DNA of 64,000 bases. It comes from Brachypodium distachyon. Taxonomy: Eukaryota; Streptophyta; Magnoliopsida; Poales; Poaceae. Below, piece by piece: positions 1 through 11,749 of this stretch. The translations under genes were made by a program, and so were the position numbers. Position 1 is the first letter of the stretch; each line of letters starts with the position of its first letter. The stretch is taken from assembly GCF_000005505.3 (NCBI RefSeq), contig NC_016133.3, positions 52,913,237-52,977,236 on the forward strand, written 5' to 3'. A model generated the notes under the pieces. The model made no database searches. It was given only the letters and a program-made list of their open reading frames with translations, and was not told the origin of the DNA.

Positions 1-3000
1 TCGGGGAATGTGAAAGGGGGAGAAGGAGAATGAGATGCTTCCACCTGCTGCTGCTGCTGAGAGGGGGTATTCTGCTGCAGGCTGCTGCCAGTGAGAGTCT
101 GGAAGAAACGAGAGGCGAAACCAGTGGCAGTGCGTGCTTGTTTGGAAAGCAAAGAATTTCTGGGAGTGCGAGAGAGAGCCTGAGATCGATGGAGGTGGTG
201 GTGGTGGTTGGGACTGGGACTGGGGCCTCGTTCTGTGCCGTCCTACAGGTGGTTCTCATTTCGTTTTCTTTCCCTTTCCTCTCCATCTGCTGCTGCTCAT
301 GTCTTCTGCTTTGCGTTGTTTGTCTTCTTCGGAATTAATACAAGGTAAAGGAGGTGTTTGGATGATCTCTAAGATGATAGAGGTGAATCAGGTGATCCCG
401 TCTGTGAGTGACTAGCTAGGAATAAAAACTTGGCTATAATGAAGTAATGAGCTGATGAAGGGAGTAAGTGGTGCACATGCGGAGCAATGCAATGTGCCAT
501 TTTTGGATTGACTGGGAGTGTGTGCATGCAGCTCGTCCATTTCCAAACCGTACCTACTAAGTTTATTTATCGTGAACAGATGAACCCTTGCCTTGGAGTT
601 GGCCGCTAGCCAAAATGTATAATTTATTAGCTAACTAGTTTGGTCATCGAAGACTATTCAGTTTACTATACCCCGTCAAAAACAAAGTTTGCTTTCGTTC
701 CCGTTAATGCGCTCGTACGTTTTGTCACTTTGTCAGTCAAGTTAGTAGGGAAAAAGATACCCCGTAAGAGATTTAACAGTAGCATATGACTCCGCCATCA
801 CAAAGTGCAGTAGAAGAACTGAATGACTGACGATTCACATTGAGAAAGATTACTGACGGTCACAGAAGTCACTCTCATGTACTCTGGCTGCTTTCTTCAG
901 GCTTAATTCTCCTTGAAAAACTTGCTCCTCCTTCTGTCAACGCGAGTCACTAATCACTTTGCGTTGGTACACCCAAATCTCTTAAATACCAAAACAAAAT
1001 AAACACTAGTATGAGAAGTGTTTTAATTTGGCAAAAAAAATGAGTGTTTTGTGGAAAAAAATTAGGAATAATCCCTCCAATTACTTCCTACCAAACAAGC
1101 ATTTGGGGTTTCTAGTGCTTTTTAATTTGGAGTGGATAATACCCTAGAAAACCCCAAAAAAGCACTAGTCAAACAAGGCCTTACTTCTTCTTAGGAGTCA
1201 GGACCATACAAAACCAGTAATCCCTTGCCTAATCCAGAGAATGACCTGGAGACTGCAGTCGTTTCGTTTCAGGAACAATTTAACGGTACGTTCCATTCCA
1301 TTACTGAAAGGCTGGTCTAAATGGTTCCACAATAAAGAAGAAGAAGAAGTAACAGTTAGCAGGATTTTACACAGGAAGTCAGGACAAAGATTGATGAGTG
1401 TATCAGACTGGCAGGCGACGAAAAGATCATTTGATCTGATGGACCAGATAGTGAAGGCCGATCTGATTCAATCAATGGGTACATACGTTCCTAATAATTT
1501 TTGGGCCTCAAAACGTCGTTTTCAGTCGACATTTGGGACGTCAATGTGTGACAGCAACAGGATACGTACGAAGTTGGGCGGTTCCGTTCATTTGAAAGAT
1601 GAAGACCACCTAACCGAGTCTTAGTTGGTAAACAACAGAAGACTACGCGAAGCAGCGCTGTAGGTTTTCATATACTGAATAACTTCTGCAACGCAGCAAA
1701 GTATCAACATGAAGTAATCTTTCCTTTTTCTTTCTGAAACAAGAGGATCATTTTATTTTATTTTGCGGGGAAGGATATTTTGTTCTCTATGAACACAAGG
1801 GCTGGGGCACTGTCTCATGGTTTTCATCAAAACACATCAGATAAGGTGGGTAAAGGGGGGAAGACTTCAGAATAGTAGAAAAATGAAATGAACACTGCTG
1901 ATAAACTGACAGAAAGCAATCATATGTGCAAAAAGCGTAGACTTGGAATTAATAATAGGTGAGTTTTCTTTATAGTACAGATATGATATATACGGAGGGA
2001 GTATCAAAGGATATAGTAATGAGGAATCAACGCGTCGACATCTTATGCATTTAAAGCTAAAATCTACTTTGTGGAGGATGGTCGACATCTTACGAATTAA
2101 TAATAGGTGTTTTAGTGAAAGTTTGTAAAAAAACGGCGACAAGTATTTAGAAATGAAGGAAGTACTTCTTTGTGGATTTTTTTCATGTCTTTTTATGTGG
2201 GTACGTGGAAAAAAATGAGTTAATGGAAGATTGTTGGAGAAGAAAGGTATCGAATAGATTTCTTTTCTCCCTAAAGCTTTAGTCACACTAACATGGAGTA
2301 CTTTACCATTTTGATGTTAACATATGGTTAAATGCAGTTACACAAGAAAAAACAGCAATAAAGTAAAGTGACCTCATGGATTTTATCTTGGCAACACAGA
2401 ATGCTGATGTGCAACAGCCTCGTCCACTCAAGCTCGTTATAGCCTGACGGAGCCTTTACACTTTGTACGAAGTTGCAAATGGTCCTATTTTGCTCATGAC
2501 CTCAGCACCACAGGACAACATTATGGCTACAGTGAACACATACACCCATGCCACAAATCATTCTATTTATGGATAAGGATGCTATGCGTACAGTGTTCTC
2601 TTCTTACCTATACTTTCTGAAAGACGATTACCCAGCACTGCCGTATTATCTCCGGATAAGAATATGTCGTACCATTCACAAGAAGTTAAAACTGGAGCAT
2701 GCATAGCGATTTACGTGATACAAACTTCAGAACACAATACAAACAAGTGAAAGAACCGAAGAATTGTGTCAGGAACTTATTAGAAAGTACTTCATTTGTT
2801 TTCTAAGTGGAGATTTCGTTGGTTTATGAAGGATAAATAGATAACATCGTGGTGCCATAAGAACCACATTAATAGCACTGCTGGCTGTACTACTCTTGTC
2901 ATGTTATCTAAAGTAATCTTACAGGCTGCTCCAGTATAATAGGTCGGTTATTAGGCTGGCTGTACCGACTATTTAAATATTTAGTGATTGCATATAAAAA

Positions 3001-5170
3001 AGTTAACGTGACACACGGGAACGCAACCGCCTGCTTTTCGGTCCCCGTGCTGTAGCCAGGCGACTCTGGTGTCGCCCGTTCCATCCATTCTCTCCTCGTT
3101 TCTCGTTCTTCCGTTGAAATTTTGATGACGTGGTATCCTTGAAGCCGGCTGACTGGGCTTATTATTCCTGCTCTAAGGATGAAAATAGTGATCGGACCCA
3201 TGATGATGAGTGGCACAATGAAACCATAGCTTTTCTGGAAAAGCGTGGACAAGCAAGGGCAACTGAGTTCGAACTTTCCTTATCTTTGATGAGGTGTAAA
3301 GGGGCGGATCCACTTGCTGGACCTAGCTTTACACAATGAAAATAAAGATGGGCACAACAGAAAAGAGAAAATGTGGAGCTATATGGCACTGGCACATGCT
3401 ACATCGATTCAATAACTACTGGACTCTTCCAAGTCCTAACTGTATCAACTTTCAAAGCAAAATGGGATGGACACTGCAAACAGAGGGTGTAATAGCAACT
3501 GGAAACAAAGTGGTACAGATGGTCTCTCAGAAGAGCATGCACCAGAAACCAGAAAGCAAAGTGGCAGTATACTGGAAGCAAAGGCACAATAATTACACAG
3601 TTAGTCGGTGCCTTGGTGGTAAGGTGATTAGTGCAGAATAGGCACAGGTATTGGGTTGTGGATTCCATCTGTTGGTAAAGCTGCACAAACACACACACTT
3701 TCATGAACTGGCCTTCCCTAAACATGACGCGAGTTTGCAGCCTTTCTTGGGCTTACCAGTGAAGCTATCAACTTCTGAATTAATGTCATGCTGGCAGCAT
3801 CATTTGCCAGCAACACTATTCCTAGTTGAGAATTAACATGGCATCGGTAATTGCCACGAGTATTACTGATTAAGTAAGGAGATGAGTTGCCATTCCGACA
3901 ACCGCAAGCATAAAAGTGCTATCTAGCATTATCGAACCACGTCAACAATACGCTTCGAGCAAAGCTGGGCAATTGTTGTCACCACGGCTACCATAAGCTC
4001 AAAGTTGCTGGGAAGAAAAGCTAAAAATCAGTCTAACTATCGAGCATGATCAGGCCACATGAAAGTTTTGCTTCCGAAAAAGCTGGGCATATTCTGCTCC
4101 AGCTGCTATCATCTTTTTAGTTTTCGGGTTCATGTTTGCTAGTAATAAATGATAAGGTCCCTTTTCCAAAAAATAATAATTCCGATAGTAGTATCCAACT
4201 TCATCTCTGCAAGCAGTACTGAACAATGAGGCTAACTCTCCCCTGAATTGCAGTTCCAGGACAACACTGCACTTGCATAATGCACCGAATAATAACACCT
4301 TTTGTTTTAGTTATCGCGGCACTGTAAGGTGGTGAAAATTTTTAGGGTGGGTAATCATGTGCGACCTCCTATGTCTTAACCTGAACCGCATATCTGCACA
4401 AATCATGCAAAGCAAAAAACTCTGAATCGAGATAGGGTTTGGTAGCCGCTCACTTTCGGCGACGGTCGGCGCTTGACGGCATCCTCGATCTCGACGGGCC
4501 AAGCGTCAGCAGCACTGGGGATGCGCCGAAAAAGGACCGCCGCGTGCCGTAACGTCACGGCGGCACCGCCACCTGCCGTCTCCCTCGTCAGCCATGGCCG
4601 AACCTTCGCATGCTTACGGCAGTCGCCCAGGCGTCCTCCTCCACTCGGGATATTGTTGGATTGGGCCAGAGAAGCAACACCAAACAAGCCCGCCGATTTT
4701 TTTGAGAAAAACAAGCCCAAGGATCTGTGCGTACGTACACAAAAGATTGGGCCACAGAGGGATCCGACACTGCTTTGGCGGCCCGTGAGTTGTGCATCTG
4801 TAGGCCGGATTGTCCACGTACGACGAAGGCAACACACTGGGCTCCAAATTCCCTTGCGACACGATCTGCTTAGCTATCCCTCCCTCGTGTTCTAAAAAAA
4901 AAAAGCTATCCCTCCCTCGTTATTTAGGACAGTAAAACTGAAACCTCTTCCGGCCCTCTCACGCTATCAGCATCTGCAACCGTCGGATCGTACACTCGGA
5001 CGAAATCTAGCCGTCTGATCGTCTCCTTCGTCCTAAGGGGAAGCTGCTCCCGAAGAAAAATCGCAAACATCTGGTTAACTGGGCCGAGTGGGCCTCCTCT
5101 TTTCGGCCCTCGTCCCCCATCCCCTCACCTTCCGACGGAAAGAGGAGGCTTCCGTCATCTATCTCTCTCC
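1..5170. other. Gene-poor stretch with repeat debris; no supported gene
   Basis: Short open frames occur on both strands (for example 1241-1624 plus and 4050-4298 minus), but none has recognisable domains, supporting splice signals or family resemblance. The first 60 bases read as a CT-rich strand on the minus side, which could be the 5' leader of a minus-strand gene lying left of the window; this is only a guess. MITE-like ends lie near 1994-2006 and 2138-2164, and a foldback element near 1085-1182. The block 4440-5170 is GC-richer and promoter-like, but I could not attach a gene to it. Confidence 0.5.
1085..1182. repeat. Foldback (hairpin) repeat, MITE-like
   Basis: Two perfect 12-base arms, CTAGTGCTTTTT at 1112-1123 and its complement at 1157-1168, are separated by about 33 bases. 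Less perfect inverted GGGGTTT/AAAACCCC tracts lie around them. The right edge reads CAAACAAGGCC, which resembles the termini of grass MITEs. I could not define the left terminus or a target duplication, so the extent is approximate. Confidence 0.35.
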
Positions 5171-5424
5171 CTCGCCCTAGCGCACCTCGAGGAACCCAGC
5201 CGTGCGGCGGTGTACAAGAGGCGAGAGCGAAAAGGGCATCCACTACTCATGGAGCGACGACGTCTCTTGCGTCATGCGGCATATTGTAGCAGATGCCGAT
5301 TCAGTGCCACCGGCAAAGCAACGGGGAGGGGCTCTGCATCGTTGCTGCAAGAGGTTCCAGCCTCAGGTCCGGCGGCAGCGACCCTGCCACAAAACCCTAA
5401 GGTCTGCTACACAAGCCCAGCCCG

Positions 5425-5567
5425 ATGGAGCGGCCGGTCTTAACCACACCACTCTTGGCGTCCTCTTCTTCTCCCTCACTGGCTTCCTCCTGTACCGCGC
5501 TCTTCTCAGTGAAATCCCAAGTCTGCATCCTCCGCCTCCCCAATCTACACCAACCTGTGGCAGCAAG
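5425..5567 (+). CDS. Candidate orphan first exon with transit-peptide-like composition (speculative)
   Basis: The ATG at 5425 opens 47 codons rich in Ser, Ala, Thr and Leu with few acidic residues (it begins MERPVLTTPLLASSSS). It ends in AAG followed by GTGAGG at 5568, a good plant splice donor. This composition is what a chloroplast transit peptide looks like. I could not find a convincing downstream exon within the next few kilobases, where sequence is AT-rich and carries MITEs. It may be a decayed or captured first exon, or chance. Other open frames overlap the same segment (5202-5621 plus, 5363-5566 minus), which weakens the case. Confidence 0.2.
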
Positions 5568-5735
5568 GTGAGGTCCCAGTCTGTGCGGTTTTTGTCTTCA
5601 GCTCTTGCTGTCGATGGATAGCACGTTGTGTTTATGGTGCATGTATATGCACATATAAGGATGGATATGAATATTTATGGAAAAAACTCCTAATTTGATT
5701 TGTGTTGGAAATTGATTGCAGCAACTTGTCAAGTA

Positions 5736-5848
5736 CTCCCTCCGTCCCATATTAAGTGACTCAAATTTACCCAAATATTAATGTATCTATACCTACAAAA
5801 CGTCTAAATACATGTAATAGAAAGTCACTTAATATGGGACGGAGAGAG
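5736..5848. mobile_element. Stowaway-type MITE (~113 bp)
   Basis: Begins CTCCCTCCGTCCCATATTAA and ends with its near-complement TTAATATGGGACGGAGAGAG. TA dinucleotides flank both sides (5734-5735 and 5849-5850), as expected for the Stowaway/Tc1-mariner TA target. It has no coding capacity. Confidence 0.9.
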
Positions 5849-6545
5849 TAATAGTCTAGGCCAAGAGGAAATCTAATCTTGCACATTGGTTGTTAGATTC
5901 CAACTTGTCTCGCTTTCGTATATGTTCCAAAAGATGTATGTATAGTCCGAACAGGACAAGCACGCATACAGTTCAAAATGATACTCTCCAAGGACAGCTA
6001 ATATAGGCACTGAAGGATGGACAAACAGGTTGCTCTATTATCATGTACCCATTCAACTAATCTAATTATACATATGGCTACATTATTTTATGAGCAATGG
6101 TTTCAAAGTAAAATTTCGCTTGACTGCTAGGTCACGTTGTTGTGTATTAGATACATTAAGAGTGAATCTCCTTAACACTAACGGTCGGATATTTAAGGTA
6201 AAATTTCCATATTTCAGTTTTATTAAAATATCCATAAATAATGCCCAAACAAATCATGTGTTTGTGTCCGTTAAGATAGAGAACGGTCACAACTACTATT
6301 TTCGTAAGCGTTGATAGTTGTATGACAAAAACATGCATGGGAAAAATTCTGCTTTTCTATTGAATAAGATACCAATTTTGTAGGTCTAGGTATCTTCCAC
6401 TCTTTAGCTACCATTCCATATGTATTGACCGAAGTTGATACGATCTGTTTGCTTATCTTGCTTGCTTAATTTTGCTTTATACTTTCATCAAGAATTTCAC
6501 TTAATATAGTTTCCAAGGATGATATGCTGTTCACTCATTTTTCTA

Positions 6546-6627
6546 CTCCCTCCGATCCATAAAAAGTGTCTTCCAGTTAGTACTAACTTACTTAAAATGG
6601 GCGATACTTTTTATGGGTCGGAGGGAG
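6546..6627. mobile_element. Stowaway-type MITE (~82 bp)
   Basis: Left terminus CTCCCTCCGATCCATAAAAA and right terminus TTTTTATGGGTCGGAGGGAG are inverted repeats of each other. TA duplications flank the element at 6544-6545 and 6628-6629. Confidence 0.9.
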
Positions 6628-8053
6628 TAATATATATTCAGCTTGTACCTTCTTGTTTATTGCTTGATTCATTGCATACTGCTCAATGTAGATGACACCG
6701 CAGAGCCATACCATCTCCTTCTGACCCCCACACTCTCTAGGCGACTGAATTAACGCTCGTCCAGGATCATGGTTGATTATCGAGTAGTTTTTTTGAGCTA
6801 CAAATGTCTCTGTTGCTTCAACGGTGTTCGGTCTCCTCATCTTTGGTACGTAATGAACAACAAATTATTCATTAGCTGGTCATTCTGTTGTAGAAATCGT
6901 ATGCAATGTCGTGTATAAACCAGGGTACTTTTCTTGAGCTCCCAGCTCCTTCACCTCAGTGCAGATCATGTTCTTCTTGAATACCTAGCACAGTGCATTT
7001 GTCCTGATTTATCACGATTCATTAATATTCAGTTTTCATGACTCTGCTCAAAGTCGTATTGAAAGTTTATTCATATACCAATGCATGATGTATGATATGT
7101 TCAGAGTATATCTTCATACAGGCGGCGACAACATATTAAGTGTCAAAAACAACTCTATTGTTCTCCCTGCTGCATTGAACTATTGGAAGTTACCCCATTT
7201 CGTGGCCCTCGTGTACCTATGCCGCAATGATTACCATTTTGGAGGGTAATTCACTTATCTCTGTATTTACTGCATTTGATTTAGGATAGGCTTGTTTGTT
7301 ATCTCAAGTCTATCAAAGTTCAAAATGGGCCAAGACGTCATCACATTATCATTAACTCTTACTGATCTTTGTTGAAATAGGTGATTTTTGAGCATCTGGT
7401 TCCATCTTCGTTTAGAAACTTTTGAATTGATCATGCAGTTTCAGAAGTGGAGATTAATTGACCATGTCTGACATATGTGGAGATTTAAGCCAAGAGGCAT
7501 GGGGTCATCACCTACAAGAGTGATTTGCATAGCTGCTCGAAGGCGAATTATTCCAACTATTTTCTATTACTTCTGGATTTGAGCTTTATAGTCGTGTTTC
7601 AAGTGTCAGGAAGGTAAAATACATATCCTAATTGTGTATAGATTTATAATTCGTATTACTAGGCTTTGAACCAAAAACTGAAAGTTCCTGGCAAAATTTA
7701 TTTACAATAAATACGTCAACACCTAAGTGTGTCATCTTTTAGTTATATATATATATTCCTAACTCACGAGGTGTCTCGACTGTTATTAACTTATTATATG
7801 CAGGGTGATTAGTCAAGAAAGCAAAATTTGCCCATTGGTGAGTCCCCTTTTTATGGTTTGAGCAGAAAGGAATCACTGGAAGCTCATCAGCAAGAGCAAA
7901 ATCTGGCCTATCAGGTATGACATCTGGACTAAGGTGTCAATCTGAGAATGTTTTCCCAACCTTTTCCCAACCTAAGATTTTTGTTATTTGGTAAGAAAGT
8001 TCTAGCTCTGAGAGAAGCCAGAGCTTTGCTAATGACTCAGAAAGGGAAGAAAT

Positions 8054-8156
8054 CTCTAAATACTTGTACTAAAATCATGACAAGTATTTAGGAACGGAGG
8101 GAGTACAGATTATTTTGCACTAAAACCATGACAAGTATTTAGGAACGGAGGGAGTA
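8054..8156. repeat. Tandemly duplicated right end of a Stowaway-type MITE (51-bp unit)
   Basis: Two adjacent copies read ACAAGTATTTAGGAACGGAG followed by GGAGTA, at 8080-8105 and 8131-8156, with similar preceding bases and a spacing of 51 bp. An inverted CTAAATACTTGT lies at 8056-8067. The outer CTCCCTCCGTTC left terminus is missing, so this is a truncated element whose end was then duplicated. Confidence 0.7.
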
Positions 8157-8360
8157 ATACACAAGAATGGCTATATGAAGGTCATGATGAGAGTGAGACT
8201 AAATAGTTTAGAGTGGTAAACATGAAGAGCTCAGAAAGGTAAAAGTTCACTTTTTGTTGGTTGTTCTCTCTGCATGCATGGCTCCTTATAAATCTTTCCT
8301 GGTATAGGTTTGTAAGATGTACAATTTCTTATTCATGCTACTACAGTTCAATTTTCACAT

Positions 8361-8498
8361 TTGCGAGAGCGCCAGCCAAATGAGCCACCTCTTGAGTGGC
8401 CAAAGAGAACCCGGATTGCACTGGGATCTGCCAGAGGACTCTCCTACTTGCACGACCATTGTGATCCCAAGATCATTCATCGTGATGTCAAAGCGGCA
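8361..8498 (+). pseudogene. Truncated SERK/BAK1-type receptor kinase exon fragment
   Basis: The frame starting at 8361 reads [20 protein letters not shown], then [20 protein letters not shown], then RDVKAA. This is the kinase catalytic-loop region of plant SERK/BAK1-family LRR receptor kinases, including the HRD motif. Right after KAA the expected continuation (NILLDEEFEAV in the family) is replaced by unrelated sequence, reaching a stop within about 12 codons. No N-lobe, DFG region or C-lobe was found nearby. The frame is intact over 46 codons, so capture or truncation is fairly recent or under weak decay. Start and end are limits of recognisable similarity, not splice sites. It is almost certainly not a working kinase. 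Confidence 0.85.
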
Positions 8499-9772
8499 AT
8501 TTTCATTGTTTTCTCTCCTCATTTTTGGGCTTGATTTAATTTCCAGTTGTATATCTGTTTTAGTCTGTTCTTTTTTTATTTTATCAATTGTATCGTGTGG
8601 TCTGTCATTAATATTCCATCCTAATGCACATTGTCTTGAATATGTTTCCATCCAGTGTACTCTCATGTAAGAACAAGATGAGTGTTCTACGTATTCTAAT
8701 ATTTATCAAGAAGACTTGCTTTACATGTTAGTGATACATTTTCCTTCTATTAGTAAATTACGACATTTTCATCAATACATTTCAGGTGATCGCCCATCAA
8801 TGTTTAATGAAATCAGGTGTTACCTTGTGATTTCTGGTAGACCACGCAGATGCATCTTATTGCCTGTGATTAAAAGCTTGAAACTTTGAACAAATAGTGT
8901 CTCAACTGCATTGACGCGCTGTAATTCGACACGTGTGCATTCATTTTCATGTTCTTAGACAAGCAATTCATTGAGGAAGCAATTTTGTGTCTTCCTAATG
9001 AAGGGGAGGATACAAATAGAAAAGTCTTATAGGAACCTAAATGGCACTGAGATGTACCCCTTCAATGCACCTTCTCTAGCAAATGGAGTAGTTGGCGGTC
9101 TGCATCAGCACTGCCTTATAAGGCGCTTTCAACAGACTATGATGTCCCATGTTTGATACAATGTCAGTAGATTAGACAAATCTGTAGTCACTTCACTTAG
9201 TATTTGTACCAGTTTATTTAGAAACCTATGAGAGTATATTACTTACCTTGTGAGGAAATCCGAAGTTAAATGTAATGTCAATATATATGGATCATGTTAT
9301 GCAATAATGCCAATTCAACAAGTAATCAATTACAATCTTTAACTTGCATGTTTGATGCCTCCATATATTTACCTTCCAATCAGTTTATGTGATTCAAAAG
9401 GTGCTTGAAATCTTTTCCTCTATTCGTCTAAAAGGATATATACCATGTACGGAGTATGATTTGGAGTTGCAGAAATCCAAAGAAGGCCCTGTAATTCAAA
9501 TTATTCACACCTTCATAGAGATTTGCATCAGCTAAGGTTACCTCAAATATTTGTACTATTCTTTCGGTGGTTACCACATGTTCACCTATTCAGATTTATT
9601 GTTGAAATTGACGGGCGCAACAACGCGCGCCATCATGATCTAGTGCTGAAAAAAAAACTATCACTCTCTCGTATGCTTGCGCCCCCTTTCTCTAAAGAAA
9701 AGAAAAACTATCCCTCTCTCGAAGCCTTTTCTCTAAAAAATTCTGGATTGAACAAGATGCATTAGTGATTTA

Positions 9773-9978
9773 CTCTCTCCATTTCAAAACACAACTCATA
9801 TAGATTTGTGCATTTGGACCAAGGCAGCTCTCGTTCTAGTGCCTGACCACTCATATTGGATTAATAGTAAATGAATGTGAGTAGTTATTGGCCGGATGCG
9901 GGTACTAAGAGAAAAATGAGGTGTGTTGTGGAACAAATGAGAAAAATCTATATGAGTTGTGTTTTGGAACGGAGAGAG
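9773..9978. mobile_element. Stowaway-type MITE (~206 bp)
   Basis: Termini CTCTCTCCATTTCAAAACAC and GTGTTTTGGAACGGAGAGAG are inverted repeats, extended inward by AACTCATATAGATTT and AAATCTATATGAGTT. TA lies on both sides (9771-9772 and 9979-9980). Confidence 0.85.
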
Positions 9979-10442
9979 TATTTATTTAGTCTGAGATAAA
10001 TTTTCTAGGCCTGAGGACCATCTCCGCCGGTGCCGATGGCACTCAAGCAGTGCGGCCATACTGTACATATGTTGATTTTTCCGTACTTGGCTACTTGCAA
10101 ATACTTTAAGTGCTCTCTTAACATTGTGGTGGCAAACTCGTTTACTAACTCGACCTTGTGAATTATGACATTCCATTTGTTTTAACATTTTTCATCATTT
10201 AATACTCGCTCTTTTTCATAAAATTTGGCATATTTTGGTTTCGTTAAAACAAGAGTTTGACTAAGAATTACTAGATTGACATGTGTGTTTTTTAGATCAA
10301 CAGGAGGCCGTAAGAACTCCCGGCCCCTTATATTAAGAAACTAGGGCTCGGTTCATACATGAGAAAAACTGAAAGCAAAAACATGGTCTGTAGTTTAGAC
10401 AGCCACCCAACATATATGTTTTTCATACATGAAATTTATATA

Positions 10443-10566
10443 CTCTCTCCGTCCAACAAAAGATGTTTAAACTTTGACTAAATTTAAATGTATCTATACA
10501 CTAAGTCATGTCTAGATACATCTAAATTTTGACAAACTTGAAACATTCTTTGTTGGACGGAGGAAG
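10443..10566. mobile_element. Stowaway-type MITE (~124 bp)
   Basis: Left CTCTCCGTCCAACAAAAGATG and right CATTCTTTGTTGGACGGAGG are inverted repeats with flanking TA. The element resembles the one at 54721-54844 (same CCGTCCAACAAAAGATG terminus), so both belong to one subfamily. Confidence 0.85.
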
Positions 10567-10706
10567 TATGTAGATTCGGTTTCAAAAGTTCTTTTCTAAT
10601 GATTATGGGGTCGTATCATAAAAATATATATTAATCGAGTTATCATTAGTCAAAACTTTATCTTAATGAAATCAAATGTGCCAATCTTTATAAAAATGAG
10701 GAAGTA

Positions 10707-10820
10707 CTCCCTCCGTTTCATATTAAGTGACTCAAAATTTGCTCAAATATGTATGTACTTATATCCAAAATACGCCTAAATACATGTAATATTTCGTCAC
10801 TTGATACGAAACGGACGGAG
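10707..10820. mobile_element. Stowaway-type MITE (~114 bp)
   Basis: Begins CTCCCTCCGTTTCATATTAA and ends TGATACGAAACGGACGGAG, with TA at 10705-10706 and 10821-10822. The internal GTGACTCAAA and ATACATGTAAT segments are shared with the elements at 5736-5848 and 40377-40487. Confidence 0.85.
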
Positions 10821-11727
10821 TATTATATCAGAGACTTGTCATGGCTGCACATGAGAGGTTTTGTGGTTTGCTAATTCATTGCCGACCTAAGCTAAAAAAA
10901 CAAACAAAAATGTTCATTTGCCGACTTCCGTTGATTTTGGATGTGTGGCAACAAGACAACGATAAGACACGGATGCTTAGAATCTATCGCGTTGTCTGTA
11001 ACTGTACCCTCGCACACTGCAACCAGGGTCTCAACTCCACTAGCACTAGCAACCAGTGTCGCCACGGCGCCACCTTGCCATGGAATCTGCAGGTACAATG
11101 GATCTCTACGTGCGTCGCTTTCATCATCCACGGAACGAGCAAACCAGATTCAGCATGGGCCGTCGCCGCGCCGTGGCGGAAATGCAATGCACAGTCACGC
11201 TCTCACGGCTCGGTGGCGACCCGTCGATCGACAAAGTTACCGGAGCGAATGACAGACACATCACCGCGCGTTCAGGAAAGACGCGTCATCTGTATGGTCA
11301 GTTGTGGGTGGGTGGCAACGTCAGTCCGTCATGGCAATTGGCAAATGGATGTGGGAAGCGTTTTCCAGTCCTGCCTCTATCTGATAGACATGGCACGAGT
11401 GTGCGCACGAAATGTTGTCGAGGCAATGTTCTCTAGGAATAAACGGAAACAATATATGGTGCCACCCAAGACGAAAGACGCAGACTCGACTTGGTGTAAA
11501 GTGCAGGGAACTGTAGCTCTAGATGCACGCACGAGCATGGCACGGTCCAAACACAGCGCTGTCGAAGGAGCTGCAAGCCACGTAAACGTGTACACCCACA
11601 CCCATTCTTGGAGGCAGGCAAGCAATCCGCTACCCATGTCCGGTGTCCCACTTGCCAGGCGTCGCTGGAGCTGCACGTCCATCTCGCAGGGAGAAAAAAG
11701 CCGTAGCAATTGGTTGAGAGATTGGCT

Positions 11728-11749
11728 GGGGGGGGTGGGGGGGGGGGGA
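11728..11749 (+). repeat. Interrupted poly-G tract (possible G-quadruplex former)
   Basis: A run of 21 G interrupted by a single T at 11736. It is read directly from the sequence. Such tracts can fold into quadruplexes, and are also places where assemblies miscount bases. Confidence 0.8.

Larger units (their letters stand above)
5171..8360. other. Intergenic stretch with two Stowaway MITEs and a weak exon candidate
   Basis: Apart from the separately listed MITEs (5736-5848, 6546-6627), the tandem MITE end (8054-8156) and the candidate first exon (5425-5567), I see no coding signal. The sequence is AT-rich from about 5640 onward, with frequent stops in all frames. Confidence 0.4.

Noticed and set aside
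4050..4837. Possible split gene on the minus strand (frames at 4050-4298 and 4403-4837)
   Set aside because: No recognisable domain and no consistent splice phase between the frames.
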